A stretch of 64,000 nucleotides of DNA from Bacteroidetes bacterium GWF2_43_63 (lineage in GTDB: Bacteria; Bacteroidota; Bacteroidia; Bacteroidales; DTU049). The position numbers and the translations under genes are program-made. Position 1 is the stretch's first letter; every line of letters starts with the position of its first letter. The notes under the pieces were generated by a model. That model was not told where the DNA came from. It worked only from the letters and a program-made list of their open reading frames with translations, and searched no databases. Below are positions 42,549 to 50,378 of the stretch, piece by piece. Where the stretch lies: contig MEOQ01000028.1 of assembly GCA_001769275.1 (NCBI GenBank), positions 57,986-121,985 of the forward strand. The letters are read 5' to 3'.

Positions 42549-43909
42549 AGAAATAAATCCTTAGGGTATTCACTTTGCTCTTTACCGAAATTTCCATTAA
42601 GTATTTGTCGAATAATATACTTTGTATGTTTTGAAAAATCTGCCCCTAGCATCCATTTTAAATAATCAAAATGCCGATGAACGCTCTCGTCCTTATGTTT
42701 CCCAAATGAAAAAACTATATTCCCTTTTTGATTTCTAACAAACTTTCTACCGTAGTCAACTATTGCGTTACCCTTATTGGAAATCTCATGCAATTCTTCA
42801 ACCGTATTTGGCAGCCCATATTTTACAATTTGCTTTTCCAGCACTTCAATAGTTGCGTTTGTATCTGCCTCAGCTCCATGTGCCCCTTCTAAATTCTTAT
42901 CACAGTAAAACTTATATGCAGAAGATAAATCTCTTTTTTCATTTTCATGATATATCTTTAAGGCATCAATAAATTTTGTCTTTTCATCAAATGGCTCATC
43001 GCCTTCAGCCCTAAGGATTTCTTCTACTAATATTGGAACGTCATATGAAAGAATGTTAAACCCCGCAACATCGCAGTCCTTGAAAAAATCAATTACAGTA
43101 TTTTTATATTCATAAAAGGTAGGCATGTTTTCTACGTCAGAATCATAAATCCCATGCACATTCGATGCTTCTTTGGGTATAGGTCTCGTAGGATTTATTC
43201 TTTGCGTTATTGTCTCTTTTTCTCCATATGGGTGTATTTTTATTGCCGATATTTCGAGTATTCTATCATTTACAGTATCTGTGCCTGTTGTTTCTGTGTC
43301 AAAGAAAACTAATGGTCGACTTAAACGCAACATATGAGAAATTCTATTATTTGAATAAGTGTTAATGAAGTTTTTTTCCAATAATTCAACAGCCAGCTCT
43401 TTAAAGCAAACTGGATCAAAATCTGAGTTATTCAGAATAATATATATCAAATCAATAACATGTTTATGCCTTCCAGAATATTCTATGTTTAAGGCCCCTC
43501 TAATTTTTGCTTCACAAATCCCATAAGCCATTGCAATTTTCAGCCCAGCATGTGTTTCATAGTAATCAGGATAAACGTCCTTCGCATACTTTGGCAAAAA
43601 AACATCGACGACTATTTTTTTTGAATTACTAGGGGTCTCAATATTGTCACTCATGTAGTAATATTTTTTACAAATGTAAGGTGAGCCCTCATAGATGGTT
43701 TCACCAATTCCTGTGTCTTCTTCAGTTTTGTATTCAAGCCCGGGGATTAATACGAATTCCCCCCCCGCTTTTGGGATAATTATGTCTAAATCACAAGGCT
43801 CTCGTCTTAATCTAATTTTCTGGAATGCAAGCGCCATGCTGCCCGTTAAAATTGCCGTGGGATTTACTTCAAGAATTTCTTCATAAAGTTTCATTAACAT
43901 CTGTCTCAT
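42545..43909 (-). CDS. Nucleotidyltransferase fused to a DEDDh exonuclease
   Basis: The 454-residue protein has a nucleotidyltransferase N-terminal domain (about 1-190): G23-S24 in LTGSMALAF, then CD40LD42III and D102 in IVVDVFLP, a complete metal triad as in MNT/AbiEii-type enzymes. Residues 198-360 are a DnaQ-like 3'-5' exonuclease with D204 and E206 in FFDTETTG, D290 in FNILSYD, and H344/D349 in GAHGAEAD. The tail (about 400-435, FGKHKDESVHRHFDYLKWML) resembles the small C-terminal domain found after some exonucleases. It lies on the opposite strand to its neighbours. The joining of the two enzymes in one chain suggests that one reverses or uses the other's product. Confidence 0.75.
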   Translation of the reverse strand: MRQMLMKLYEEILEVNPTAILTGSMALAFQKIRLRREPCDLDIIIPKAGGEFVLIPGLEYKTEEDTGIGETIYEGSPYICKKYYYMSDNIETPSNSKKIVVDVFLPKYAKDVYPDYYETHAGLKIAMAYGICEAKIRGALNIEYSGRHKHVIDLIYIILNNSDFDPVCFKELAVELLEKNFINTYSNNRISHMLRLSRPLVFFDTETTGTDTVNDRILEISAIKIHPYGEKETITQRINPTRPIPKEASNVHGIYDSDVENMPTFYEYKNTVIDFFKDCDVAGFNILSYDVPILVEEILRAEGDEPFDEKTKFIDALKIYHENEKRDLSSAYKFYCDKNLEGAHGAEADTNATIEVLEKQIVKYGLPNTVEELHEISNKGNAIVDYGRKFVRNQKGNIVFSFGKHKDESVHRHFDYLKWMLGADFSKHTKYIIRQILNGNFGKEQSEYPKDLFL

Positions 43910-44224
43910 GGATTGCTCTATTAAATATTAATTGCAAAAATACATCAATAATTATTTTAGCTCATGTTAAGTTAACGATTAAATTTTTAATGCTCTTTAT
44001 CAACAGTTGAAATGTCACCCAAAAGCACTTGCTCAATTAAACCCAATTTGGTTTTGCCCACACAACAGAAAAAGAACATCAAGATTTCGAAAACAAATAT
44101 CAAGTAAATATAATGTATAAAACAATAATTCAACAACCGTCCACTGTTAGTAACGCACTTGATGCATTGTTAGATAATATGTACGTAAGTGGAAAAAACG
44201 TTAAAAAAATCAGTTCGCGTCGCT

Positions 44225-44287
44225 GCAAATTGACCACCCTCCGCCGGACCAAATTGACCACCTTGCGCCGGCGCAAACTGACCACCC
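44225..44287. repeat. Three direct repeats resembling an IS21-family end
   Basis: The units GCAAATTGACCACCCTCCGC, CCAAATTGACCACCTTGCGC and GCAAACTGACCACCC follow in tandem at 22-24 base intervals. Multiple terminal repeats of this kind occur at IS21-type ends, but no transposase gene is nearby, so this is a remnant. The 43910-44224 stretch before it has no gene. Confidence 0.5.
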
Positions 44288-44391
44288 ATAAAACATATTC
44301 AATTTACTGATTGGAAGCGCAACTTGGAAGAAGACAACATGCAAAGCCATGGTTCCGTGTCTGTTTATTATCAGACACCACGCCCAACCCT

Positions 44392-44497
44392 CATTTATAC
44401 TGCTTTCCGCTCAATTCATCGAATAAATTTCAAAATATTTTCGCTAGAAACCTTGTTTTTAACAAAAATGTGTATATATTTGGGGTTGGAAGATGTG
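44392..44497 (+). repeat. 106-bp repeat C, copy 1, upstream of Kiwa
   Basis: It runs from CATTTATACTGCTTTCCGC to TTGGGGTTGGAAGATGTG and matches 50066-50171 over its whole length without a net gap, at roughly 80% identity. The centre (TTTCAAAATATTTTCG) and the end (TATATATTTGGGGTTGGAAG) are the best conserved parts. It is non-coding. The rest of 44498-44701 has no recognisable feature. Confidence 0.6.
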
Positions 44498-44701
44498 GTG
44501 GGCGGTTAAATAATTCCTAACACACAGACAATCTTTTAGACGGATAAACAAGTCGACCTCTTGGGCGTTAAGGTACGGTTAACCAGAAGGGTTAGCGACT
44601 ACACTTTTGTTCAGAATTGGGTTAGTTAATAAGGGTGTTCGAGCAAGACTAAATAACGATACAACAGAGATGGACAATCTATAAACAATAAGATCAGAGA
44701 A

Positions 44702-45268
44702 ATGTGGCAAAAGTTTGAATTATATATCATCTCAATATTCCTACTTTTTCTTTTGTTATTCATTAACAAGGTCCCATATTGCTTTTGTGAAGGCTGTGGT
44801 TTTATTTCCTTTAAAACTCTATTTACTGACCATATTGTTGTCGTCATAAGTTTGATATTTATGACATTGGCTGCTTTTTTTTATTTGCGTTTCAATCACC
44901 AAATCATTGAAGGAGCAACTAATCTTCCAGTTCAGGTTACAAAAATTGAAAACTGCAACTATGAAACAATTACTTTTCTTGCGACTTACATAATACCGTT
45001 GGTTTGCTTCGATTTGGATTTCAACCTTGACGAAAACAGAAATCTGTTGATGCTTTTTTGTGTGCTTTTCTTAATAGGTTGGATTTACTTGAAAACAAAT
45101 ATGTTTTACACCAACCCAACATTGGCACTTATGGGCTTTCAAATTTATAAAATCAGCACTCTGAAACAAGAAGGAATAATTGTAATAGTAAAAGGAAAAG
45201 CAAAAAAAGATGACTGGCTTTTTTGCAAACACATCAGCGACAATATTTACTACGCAAAACTACAATAA
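44702..45268 (+). CDS. kwaA: Kiwa defence protein KwaA (membrane component)
   Basis: The 188-residue membrane protein has about four hydrophobic segments (about 8-20, 42-60, 92-102, 113-128) and a cytoplasmic C-terminal domain of about 45 residues (LALMGFQIYKISTLKQEGIIVIVKGKAKKDDW). KwaA of the Kiwa anti-phage system has this size and topology and acts at the membrane with KwaB. The name rests mainly on the next gene, which is a clear DUF4868/KwaB type, and on the 1-base overlap (TAATG) of the two reading frames. Phage-defence activity is established for Kiwa as a family, not for this copy. Confidence 0.8.
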   Translation: MWQKFELYIISIFLLFLLLFINKVPYCFCEGCGFISFKTLFTDHIVVVISLIFMTLAAFFYLRFNHQIIEGATNLPVQVTKIENCNYETITFLATYIIPLVCFDLDFNLDENRNLLMLFCVLFLIGWIYLKTNMFYTNPTLALMGFQIYKISTLKQEGIIVIVKGKAKKDDWLFCKHISDNIYYAKLQ

Positions 45269-46266
45269 TGACAAGAGAAGAACTAAATCAGAACATTGCA
45301 TTTCTTTTTGCCAACGGTAATCCGATTGGGATTAAAGTTTATTTCGTTCTGGAAGATAATGGAGAATGTTTAATCCGCTTTGCAGACATCTCTCCACAAG
45401 TTGCAACTGATTTGAAAACACAGTTTACAGGCTACATTCAACAGCGGATTGCAAATAATGCAGATCTTAATTATGGTTCAATTACAGAAGCAGACGACAG
45501 TGGAAATGCCGCATATTATTACAACTTAGAAGAGCAACCTGCACTTTTGCAACCGCTTTTTGATGTAAATGCAGCCGAATTATTTGTTTTGCAACAAGAC
45601 GGAGAACAATCGTTTGCAAACTTCTCTTTTAAAGCAGATGATTTAGGGAAAATTAAAGCATTTATTATTTGCCTTGGCAACGAGGCAAACAAAGTTGTGC
45701 TTTACAAAAAACAGTATCCGATTAGTCTAATGCGGCAAGGTTCATATTACGGCTTAGTGCCTTCTAACACAAGATTAGAACGGTTCACTGATAACGTAAT
45801 CAAAATAAATGAAACAGTTGAATTTATGTTGGTAAACGATGCTTTGATTGTATTGAGTTTAAAAACATTTCAGAATAGTTTTGGTTATGACCAAATAATC
45901 AGAAACAAAGCAGAAGAAAATTTGTTGACAATTGAGGCAACCAATCTTTTGGAAGATATTGAACAATTGAGAGAGCTAATAGGTGAATTAAAGTATGCAA
46001 AGAAGATAATGAGCATCCGGCATCATTCGCCAGTTCTGAATATTCCGTTTAATGATGTGAAAAATTTTATTCTAGCCCACCCAAAACTTAAGCGTAGAAT
46101 TAAATTCAATGGCGACCAAACAAGAATTAGTTTAAAAACGAGAACATCAAAGGAACTTTTCATCAAAATACTGAATGATGATTTTTTGAAATCAGAACTA
46201 ACTCAATTGCTTTATGACAGTTTGAAAAAGGCAGCAATGGATAATAATGAAGAAGGAGAAGAGTAA
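45268..46266 (+). CDS. kwaB: Kiwa defence protein KwaB (DUF4868)
   Basis: The 332-residue protein is recognised by the DUF4868 core at about residues 140-235: KKQYPISLMRQGSYYGLVP, NTRLERFTDNVIKINETVEFML and ALIVLSLKTFQNSFGYDQII. In Kiwa, KwaB binds DNA and works with membrane KwaA to block phage replication. The start ATG at 45268 overlaps the kwaA stop by one base, which implies coupled expression. The C-terminus (about 230-332) is helical and acidic at the very end (NNEEGEE). The upstream in-frame ATG inside kwaA is unlikely to be used. Confidence 0.85.
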   Translation: MTREELNQNIAFLFANGNPIGIKVYFVLEDNGECLIRFADISPQVATDLKTQFTGYIQQRIANNADLNYGSITEADDSGNAAYYYNLEEQPALLQPLFDVNAAELFVLQQDGEQSFANFSFKADDLGKIKAFIICLGNEANKVVLYKKQYPISLMRQGSYYGLVPSNTRLERFTDNVIKINETVEFMLVNDALIVLSLKTFQNSFGYDQIIRNKAEENLLTIEATNLLEDIEQLRELIGELKYAKKIMSIRHHSPVLNIPFNDVKNFILAHPKLKRRIKFNGDQTRISLKTRTSKELFIKILNDDFLKSELTQLLYDSLKKAAMDNNEEGEE

Positions 46267-46498
46267 ATTGAAACGTCGTATTACTTTATGGAATGCAGGC
46301 CAACTTGTAACAAAGTTTTTTTCGTTAGTCGGACTGTCGTGCAAACTTTTAGCTTTGTGCTTCTATTCAATTTCAGTGCTGCTTGTTTTTTTTGTGTTAC
46401 AAGATTAACATTGGTGAATAGGATGAAGTTTTTGTACATTTGATAAGGCAAACGAAAGGAATTTTAAAGAAACTTAAAACCGAATAAATACCAAACAT

Positions 46499-46729
46499 AT
46501 GGATTGGACAAACATAAAAACTAAACTCCCATCGAAATCAGGAGTATATCTTGTAAGTGCATCAAAACCTCTTAGTAATGGACGTTTCGTGTTCTCGTAT
46601 GTCGCATACTATGACAAAGAAAACAATAGATGGCACAAGTACGATCCTTTTTCAGACAGCGACATTAAAAGTGAAACAATTGATACTGTAATAGGGTGGA
46701 TTGAAACCTTGCCGACATTTTTAGGTTAG
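46499..46729 (+). CDS. Small DUF551-like protein
   Basis: The 76-residue protein has the W-x-P pattern of DUF551 proteins: DWTNIKTKLPSKSGVYLV at the start, FVAYYDKENNRWHKYD-like centre, and VIGWIETLPTFL at the end. Such proteins are common in phages and islands, with no known function. It follows Kiwa after 232 bases, of which the T-rich 46267-46498 gap holds no other ORF. Confidence 0.55.
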   Translation: MDWTNIKTKLPSKSGVYLVSASKPLSNGRFVFSYVAYYDKENNRWHKYDPFSDSDIKSETIDTVIGWIETLPTFLG

Positions 46730-46899
46730 GTAACCGAAGATTACATTTCATTGATTTGGATTATATTTCTTCTTATTAAAGTTCAAGATGAATCAATATC
46801 ACACGAAATGCAGCCGTTGAAACATCTTATTTTATTGCATTTTCGTAATTGAATGAAGAAACTTGAAATTACAAGTATTTTTGAGAGTAGCTATGCTTA

Positions 46900-47109
46900 C
46901 TATTCCGGCCCACCCAGCGCCACCCCATAAGCAACTCTCAACCACGCCCTCATCCTCTCCACCGCATAATGTTTCGCAAACCTCAATTCTGAATCTTTCC
47001 AGTGTCCGATATCGAGTGGGTGTGTGGCGGTTTCGTCATCCAGCGGGGTGAACGTTCCGTCGGGGTGGTATTCGGTTTGTTGCGGCGAGTTGGTAAATGA
47101 TAAAATGTT
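46900..47109 (-). pseudogene. Fragment of an unknown gene ending in an IS21-like repeat
   Basis: On the minus strand 69 codons are open between stops and look coding (TPLDDETATHPLDIGHWKDS, ELRFAKHYAVERMRAWLRVA), but there is no start codon at a sensible place. The last residues (GVALGGPE) are translated from a 22-bp motif (46902-46923) that recurs three times at 48455-48659. The gene was apparently cut by an insertion whose end remains. I do not recognise the parent family. Confidence 0.45.
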
Positions 47110-47132
47110 CTACTGAATTGGGGCTATTGAAA

Positions 47133-47819
47133 TTAATAATCGCACATATTTTTTAATTTATCTGTCACAATTGACATCCGCTCTTCCAGCATCAACGGAT
47201 GAATATGAGCACTTATAATCTCGGGGAAATTTTTATTGCTCAGAATTTTTGTGAATTCGTCTTTGAGATATTGTTTAACTGCATCATTGGCATCTGCCAC
47301 TTCTTTGACAATATTGGTGCGGTTGTCAATTATATAGATTACATCTTCGAAATCGTGACTGGTCCTGTAATCAGTGCCTCTGCTGTGAAAAGCTTCAAGT
47401 TTGGTGGCAATAAAATAGGGTGCTGAGAGCACACGAATGGTTTGACCATGGATTTTAATTTCCTGCAATGACTCAAAGCCCGGTTCATACCAGCGGTTGG
47501 AATCGCCCAATGCTCCTGGCTCCGAAGGCATGATGTCAATTTCTATCTTGTTGTATAAAAAACTGCAAAGCGCATGTCCTTCCGGATTAGGTGCAAACTT
47601 CAGTTCCAGCAACCTTTTTTCAAGATTAACCCACTCGGAATAGGTTGCCAGCTTAATGGTCATATCTATATCGGATGTGGGACGAATCTCGTCGGCAGCA
47701 GGGTCGTCGGTGTAAACACTTATAACAGCGCCACCCACAAAAACCATTTTCTCATTCAGTTCCTGCAATGCTTTGGCGACATCGGACACCATCCCGAGAT
47801 TGATTGTTTTATTCTCCAT
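47133..47819 (-). CDS. AbiEii-like nucleotidyltransferase toxin
   Basis: The 228-residue nucleotidyltransferase has GG29-30 in MVFVGGAVISVY, D50 and D52 in TSDIDMTI and D95 in IEIDIMPSE, so the three catalytic acids are present. IATKLEAFHSRG-DYRTSHDFEDVIYII is the typical AbiEii helix block. AbiEii proteins are toxins of type IV toxin-antitoxin systems that cause abortive infection when the antitoxin fails. Its start overlaps the end of the helix-turn-helix gene at 47809 by 11 bases, the usual antitoxin-then-toxin order. Confidence 0.78.
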   Translation of the reverse strand: MENKTINLGMVSDVAKALQELNEKMVFVGGAVISVYTDDPAADEIRPTSDIDMTIKLATYSEWVNLEKRLLELKFAPNPEGHALCSFLYNKIEIDIMPSEPGALGDSNRWYEPGFESLQEIKIHGQTIRVLSAPYFIATKLEAFHSRGTDYRTSHDFEDVIYIIDNRTNIVKEVADANDAVKQYLKDEFTKILSNKNFPEIISAHIHPLMLEERMSIVTDKLKNMCDY

Positions 47820-48327
47820 TCACAATTCTTTTTTCGAGTTCTTTCAGCGCCAGATCTTTTTCGCGTGTGCGGCCAACTCTGACCGCATCGACCAACGCCA
47901 GCAGCTCATATAGTGCGCTGTCATTCATGGCTGCATCGGGCACCGACGAATAGAGCGGAACAATACCGTGTCCTCTTACTTTTCCGGCCGCATAAGGCCA
48001 TACAAATTGTTCTTCGCTTATAATTTTTTTATTCAGCGGTAGTGCCGAGTGCGCAGTAGGCATGCCCCTTACAATGGGTCCGGGCTTTTGCGGAAACACA
48101 TAGCTGAGCCCATATTTCAGAAAATCGAAAAAAGCAAGCCGCATCACCTTCTTGCCCAACAGGAGCCCGGCATATTGCATGCGCGATGCTGCCTGGCTTA
48201 TTTCCGACTGACTCATCTTTAATGAATCGGCCAATGGTTTTTGCTGCCAATTGTCGCTGCGCATAGCGATAATCTTTAGCAGAATGACAACATCCTGCGG
48301 CTTCATTTGTATGGTTGCTGATTTCAT
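47809..48327 (-). CDS. Helix-turn-helix antitoxin partner of the AbiEii-like toxin
   Basis: The 172-residue protein has an N-terminal winged helix (about 8-60): QMKPQDVVILLKIIAMRSDNWQQKPLADSLKMSQSEISQAASRMQ. An uncharacterised C-terminal domain follows. It precedes and overlaps the toxin-like gene, so it should be the antitoxin and autorepressor. The ATG at 48327 is chosen because the longer frame runs through two 26-bp palindromes that look like operators. It differs from textbook AbiEi, so the family link is by arrangement. Confidence 0.68.
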   Translation of the reverse strand: MKSATIQMKPQDVVILLKIIAMRSDNWQQKPLADSLKMSQSEISQAASRMQYAGLLLGKKVMRLAFFDFLKYGLSYVFPQKPGPIVRGMPTAHSALPLNKKIISEEQFVWPYAAGKVRGHGIVPLYSSVPDAAMNDSALYELLALVDAVRVGRTREKDLALKELEKRIVNGE

Positions 48328-48336
48328 GTTTTTCAA

Positions 48337-48428
48337 ATATTGCGTATTGCGATATGCAATATTACAACAAAAATCATTGATAAACAAATGTTTTTTAAAT
48401 ATATATCGCGTATTGCGATATGCGATAT
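48337..48428. promoter_or_regulatory. Two near-identical 26-bp palindromic operators
   Basis: Sites at 48337-48362 and 48403-48428 share GCGTATTGCGATATGC and each is a near-perfect palindrome with ATATTGC/GCAATAT or ATATCGC/GCGATAT ends. Their centres are 66 bases apart, about six helical turns, directly upstream of the antitoxin start. The antitoxin's helix-turn-helix is the likely ligand, possibly by looping. Confidence 0.65.
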
Positions 48429-48454
48429 TGTATGTGACGATATCGTCGCCACAT

Positions 48455-48659
48455 ATTCCGGCCAAATCAGCGCCACTTCCAAAACAACCTTCCTTTCAGC
48501 ATTTTATCAGGCCCAAACAATTGACAATCCGACTATTTCGGAGCAAAGAGTGCCACCGATTCCGGCCCAAACAGCGCCACCCCTAATCACAAAAACTGAA
48601 GTCTTTTTAACCAGAAATTTTAGAGACCATGCCTGATATTCCGGCCCAAACAGCGCCAC
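48455..48659. repeat. Three copies of a 22-bp IS21-like end motif
   Basis: ATTCCGGCC-AAA-CAGCGCCAC occurs at 48455-48476, 48559-48580 and 48638-48659 in the same orientation, with a fourth copy at 46902-46923. Similar repeated ends are known from IS21-type elements of Bacteroidota. No istA/istB gene is present, so these are remains of an insertion. Confidence 0.55.
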
Positions 48660-48739
48660 TGAAAAAAACAACATATAAAGATTTTTACATATTTTCATTT
48701 ACTCCTGTTAAACCTCAATCAATCAAATCAAAACATTAT

Positions 48740-48747
48740 TATCTTTG
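48740..48747 (+). promoter_or_regulatory. -7 promoter box of the H1-like gene
   Basis: TATCTTTG is an exact TAnnTTTG match, 21 bases before the ATG at 48769. This supports that ATG over the TTG at 48745. Confidence 0.6.
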
Positions 48748-48768
48748 CGACCCTATTTCAACAAATCC

Positions 48769-49038
48769 ATGAAAAAGACTTCTGCAAAGACCCCGGCCAA
48801 AAAGGCCACAGCTGCTAAAGCCACGCCCGCAAAGACCGCTGCTAAAAAGACTAAATCAGACAAACCTACCACGCTGGATAAGCTGAACAAGCTTGAACTC
48901 GCCTTTGCGGAGAAACAGCTTTCACGGGCAGAGTATGATATGTGGAAGACTGTTTATCAAAAAGAGGTTCCCTTCAACGCAAATATAATCGAAGAAGACG
49001 ATTACAGACCCCGAAAGACACGAAGAAGAGCTTGGTAA
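48769..49038 (+). CDS. Small histone H1-like basic protein
   Basis: The 89-residue protein has an N-terminal third of Lys/Ala/Thr/Pro repeats (KKTSAKTPAKKATAAKATPA, then KTAAKKTK), like the tail of histone H1 and of bacterial H1-like nucleoid proteins. A short helical part follows (LDKLNKLELAFAEKQLSRAEYDMWKTVYQKE) with a basic end (RPRKTRRRAW). It probably binds DNA non-specifically. It is odd in the middle of a defence island and could help package or silence the element. It has its own promoter. Confidence 0.65.
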   Translation: MKKTSAKTPAKKATAAKATPAKTAAKKTKSDKPTTLDKLNKLELAFAEKQLSRAEYDMWKTVYQKEVPFNANIIEEDDYRPRKTRRRAW

Positions 49039-49101
49039 AATAAATTAGCTACTGCCCTGGCATGGTTTTATTACGCCTGCCGGAAATAATTCCTATTAAC
49101 T

Positions 49102-49353
49102 ATGTTCTGCCCGAAATGCAAGGCTGAAAATTTCAGCGAAGAAGGAACTGTGAATGGCCGAAGCCTGTACTCATGCTCTGTGTGTGGGTTTAATCTGACG
49201 ATTCCGGTATTACAGGATTCCGAAAACATAGAGACAAAGCGCGAAGCAATCATATTGCATTACGCTGGATATTGTGTTGAGGATATTGTGTTGTTGACGG
49301 GATTTGAGCTGGAGGTGGTTGAGGGGTTGATTGAGGGGTTGCCAGCCGAATAA
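49102..49353 (+). CDS. Small zinc-ribbon protein
   Basis: The 83-residue protein has an N-terminal zinc ribbon with four cysteines (FCPKCKAENF ... LYSCSVCGFNL). The second half (REAIILHYAGYCVEDIVLLTGFELEVVEGLI) resembles a helix-turn-helix. The same order, ribbon then helix-turn-helix, occurs in the next gene, suggesting a shared origin with IS1-type InsA proteins. No function is known. Confidence 0.55.
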   Translation: MFCPKCKAENFSEEGTVNGRSLYSCSVCGFNLTIPVLQDSENIETKREAIILHYAGYCVEDIVLLTGFELEVVEGLIEGLPAE

Positions 49354-49406
49354 GGCTGTGCAGAGTTATATTTATTAGCTTTGCTCCTAAATTTTGGATT
49401 AATAAT

Positions 49407-49949
49407 ATGAGTTTTGACCCTTCAAAAACTTGCCCGAGGTGTGGATCAGGGATATTGATAAAAGATGGTATCGTTTTGAAACGACAGCGATATTTGTGCA
49501 AAGAATGCAAATACCATTTTACGGTTGCTATTCGTAAACAAAGATTTGATCAGGATGTCAAGCGAATAGCTGTTGTATTGTACCTTTTTGGATTAAGCAT
49601 TACAAAAATTGAATCATTGATCGGTGTGCGACAAACCACTTTGTTTAATTGGGTCAAAGAATTCGGACCAAAATTGGAAATGATGCGGACTTGGGAAAGG
49701 CTCAAAATAAAAAGCACCAAAACCTCAAGGGATGAATTAATCAGGATTGGAGATGCCGATTGGACTTTGATTTGCAAAAACGGGATTCCCGAAATTCGCA
49801 TCAAAGAAAAAAAGATGAAAGAGATGGTTGACAAAAAGCAGCAAAAACTCATCAATAGCCGAGTCAAACCGAACACCTCAAAACTGCCCAAACCAATCGA
49901 CTCCCGCAAATCTGATGATGCTACGCTTGATATGTATGGGGTGCATTGA
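49407..49949 (+). CDS. IS1 InsA-like zinc-ribbon / HTH protein
   Basis: The 180-residue protein has a zinc ribbon TCPRCGSGILIKDGIVLKRQ with YLCKECKYHF, followed by a helix-turn-helix (VKRIAVVLYLFGLSITKIESLIGVRQTTLFNWVKEFG). This is the DNA-binding half of IS1/IS1595-type transposases. No DDE catalytic domain follows. The C-terminus (about 100-180) is basic and carries lysine-rich stretches. It may be a transposase remnant or a domesticated DNA-binding protein. Confidence 0.6.
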   Translation: MSFDPSKTCPRCGSGILIKDGIVLKRQRYLCKECKYHFTVAIRKQRFDQDVKRIAVVLYLFGLSITKIESLIGVRQTTLFNWVKEFGPKLEMMRTWERLKIKSTKTSRDELIRIGDADWTLICKNGIPEIRIKEKKMKEMVDKKQQKLINSRVKPNTSKLPKPIDSRKSDDATLDMYGVH

Positions 49950-50065
49950 TTATGCACTATCTTACAGGCAACAGCAAGCTAGCACTATGAGCCAAAGCTC
50001 CGCAATACTGAATTACGCAGTAACGATTAAATGTGGGATGTAGATAATTAGTCCTCTGCAAACTA

Positions 50066-50171
50066 CATTTATACGGCTTTCCATCAAACTCATCGAAGAT
50101 ATTTCAAAATATTTTCGTTAGAAATCCTTCATTTAACAAAATTCTGTATATATTTGGGGTTGGAAGATGTG
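50066..50171 (+). repeat. 106-bp repeat C, copy 2, upstream of the protease cassette
   Basis: It has the same length and orientation as 44392-44497, with the conserved end TATATATTTGGGGTTGGAAG. The two copies bracket Kiwa, the AbiE-like pair, the H1-like gene and the zinc-ribbon genes, so recombination between them would delete these together. Confidence 0.6.
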
Positions 50172-50242
50172 TGATGAGATGATACTGGTTACTACACAAT
50201 TTTCGTAAAATTGGATATTTTGTAATGATCTTTGGACAAATA

Positions 50243-50327
50243 ACACACCATCTCTTTTGTTAAAAAGGTGGGATATACAACCCATTATTGATAAAAATCC
50301 CATCATTGGGTGTTAAAAAAGGTGTGT
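50243..50327. repeat. Long imperfect palindrome
   Basis: The outer arms ACACACC and GGTGTGT enclose inner arms (AACCCATTATT against AATGGGTGTT-type sequence around 50279-50314). The whole could fold into a hairpin of about 85 bases. It is the only structured part of the 49950-50378 gap besides repeat C. It may be a recombination site or a transcript leader structure. Confidence 0.4.
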
Positions 50328-50378
50328 CACAAAGACGTTACAGACCATTATAAGACAGAAAATTAAATCCTAAATATC

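Noticed and set aside
44225..44287. Possible CRISPR array because of three spaced direct repeats
   Set aside because: The units are contiguous with almost no spacer, only three in number and resemble insertion-sequence ends. No cas genes are present.
44113..44310. ORF of 65 residues with KLTTLRR repeats
   Set aside because: The repeated peptide is just the translation of three IS21-like direct repeats at 44225-44287. No promoter or homology supports a gene.
49407..49949. Complete IS1-type insertion sequence
   Set aside because: Only the zinc-ribbon and helix-turn-helix half is encoded. No DDE transposase or terminal inverted repeats were seen around it.
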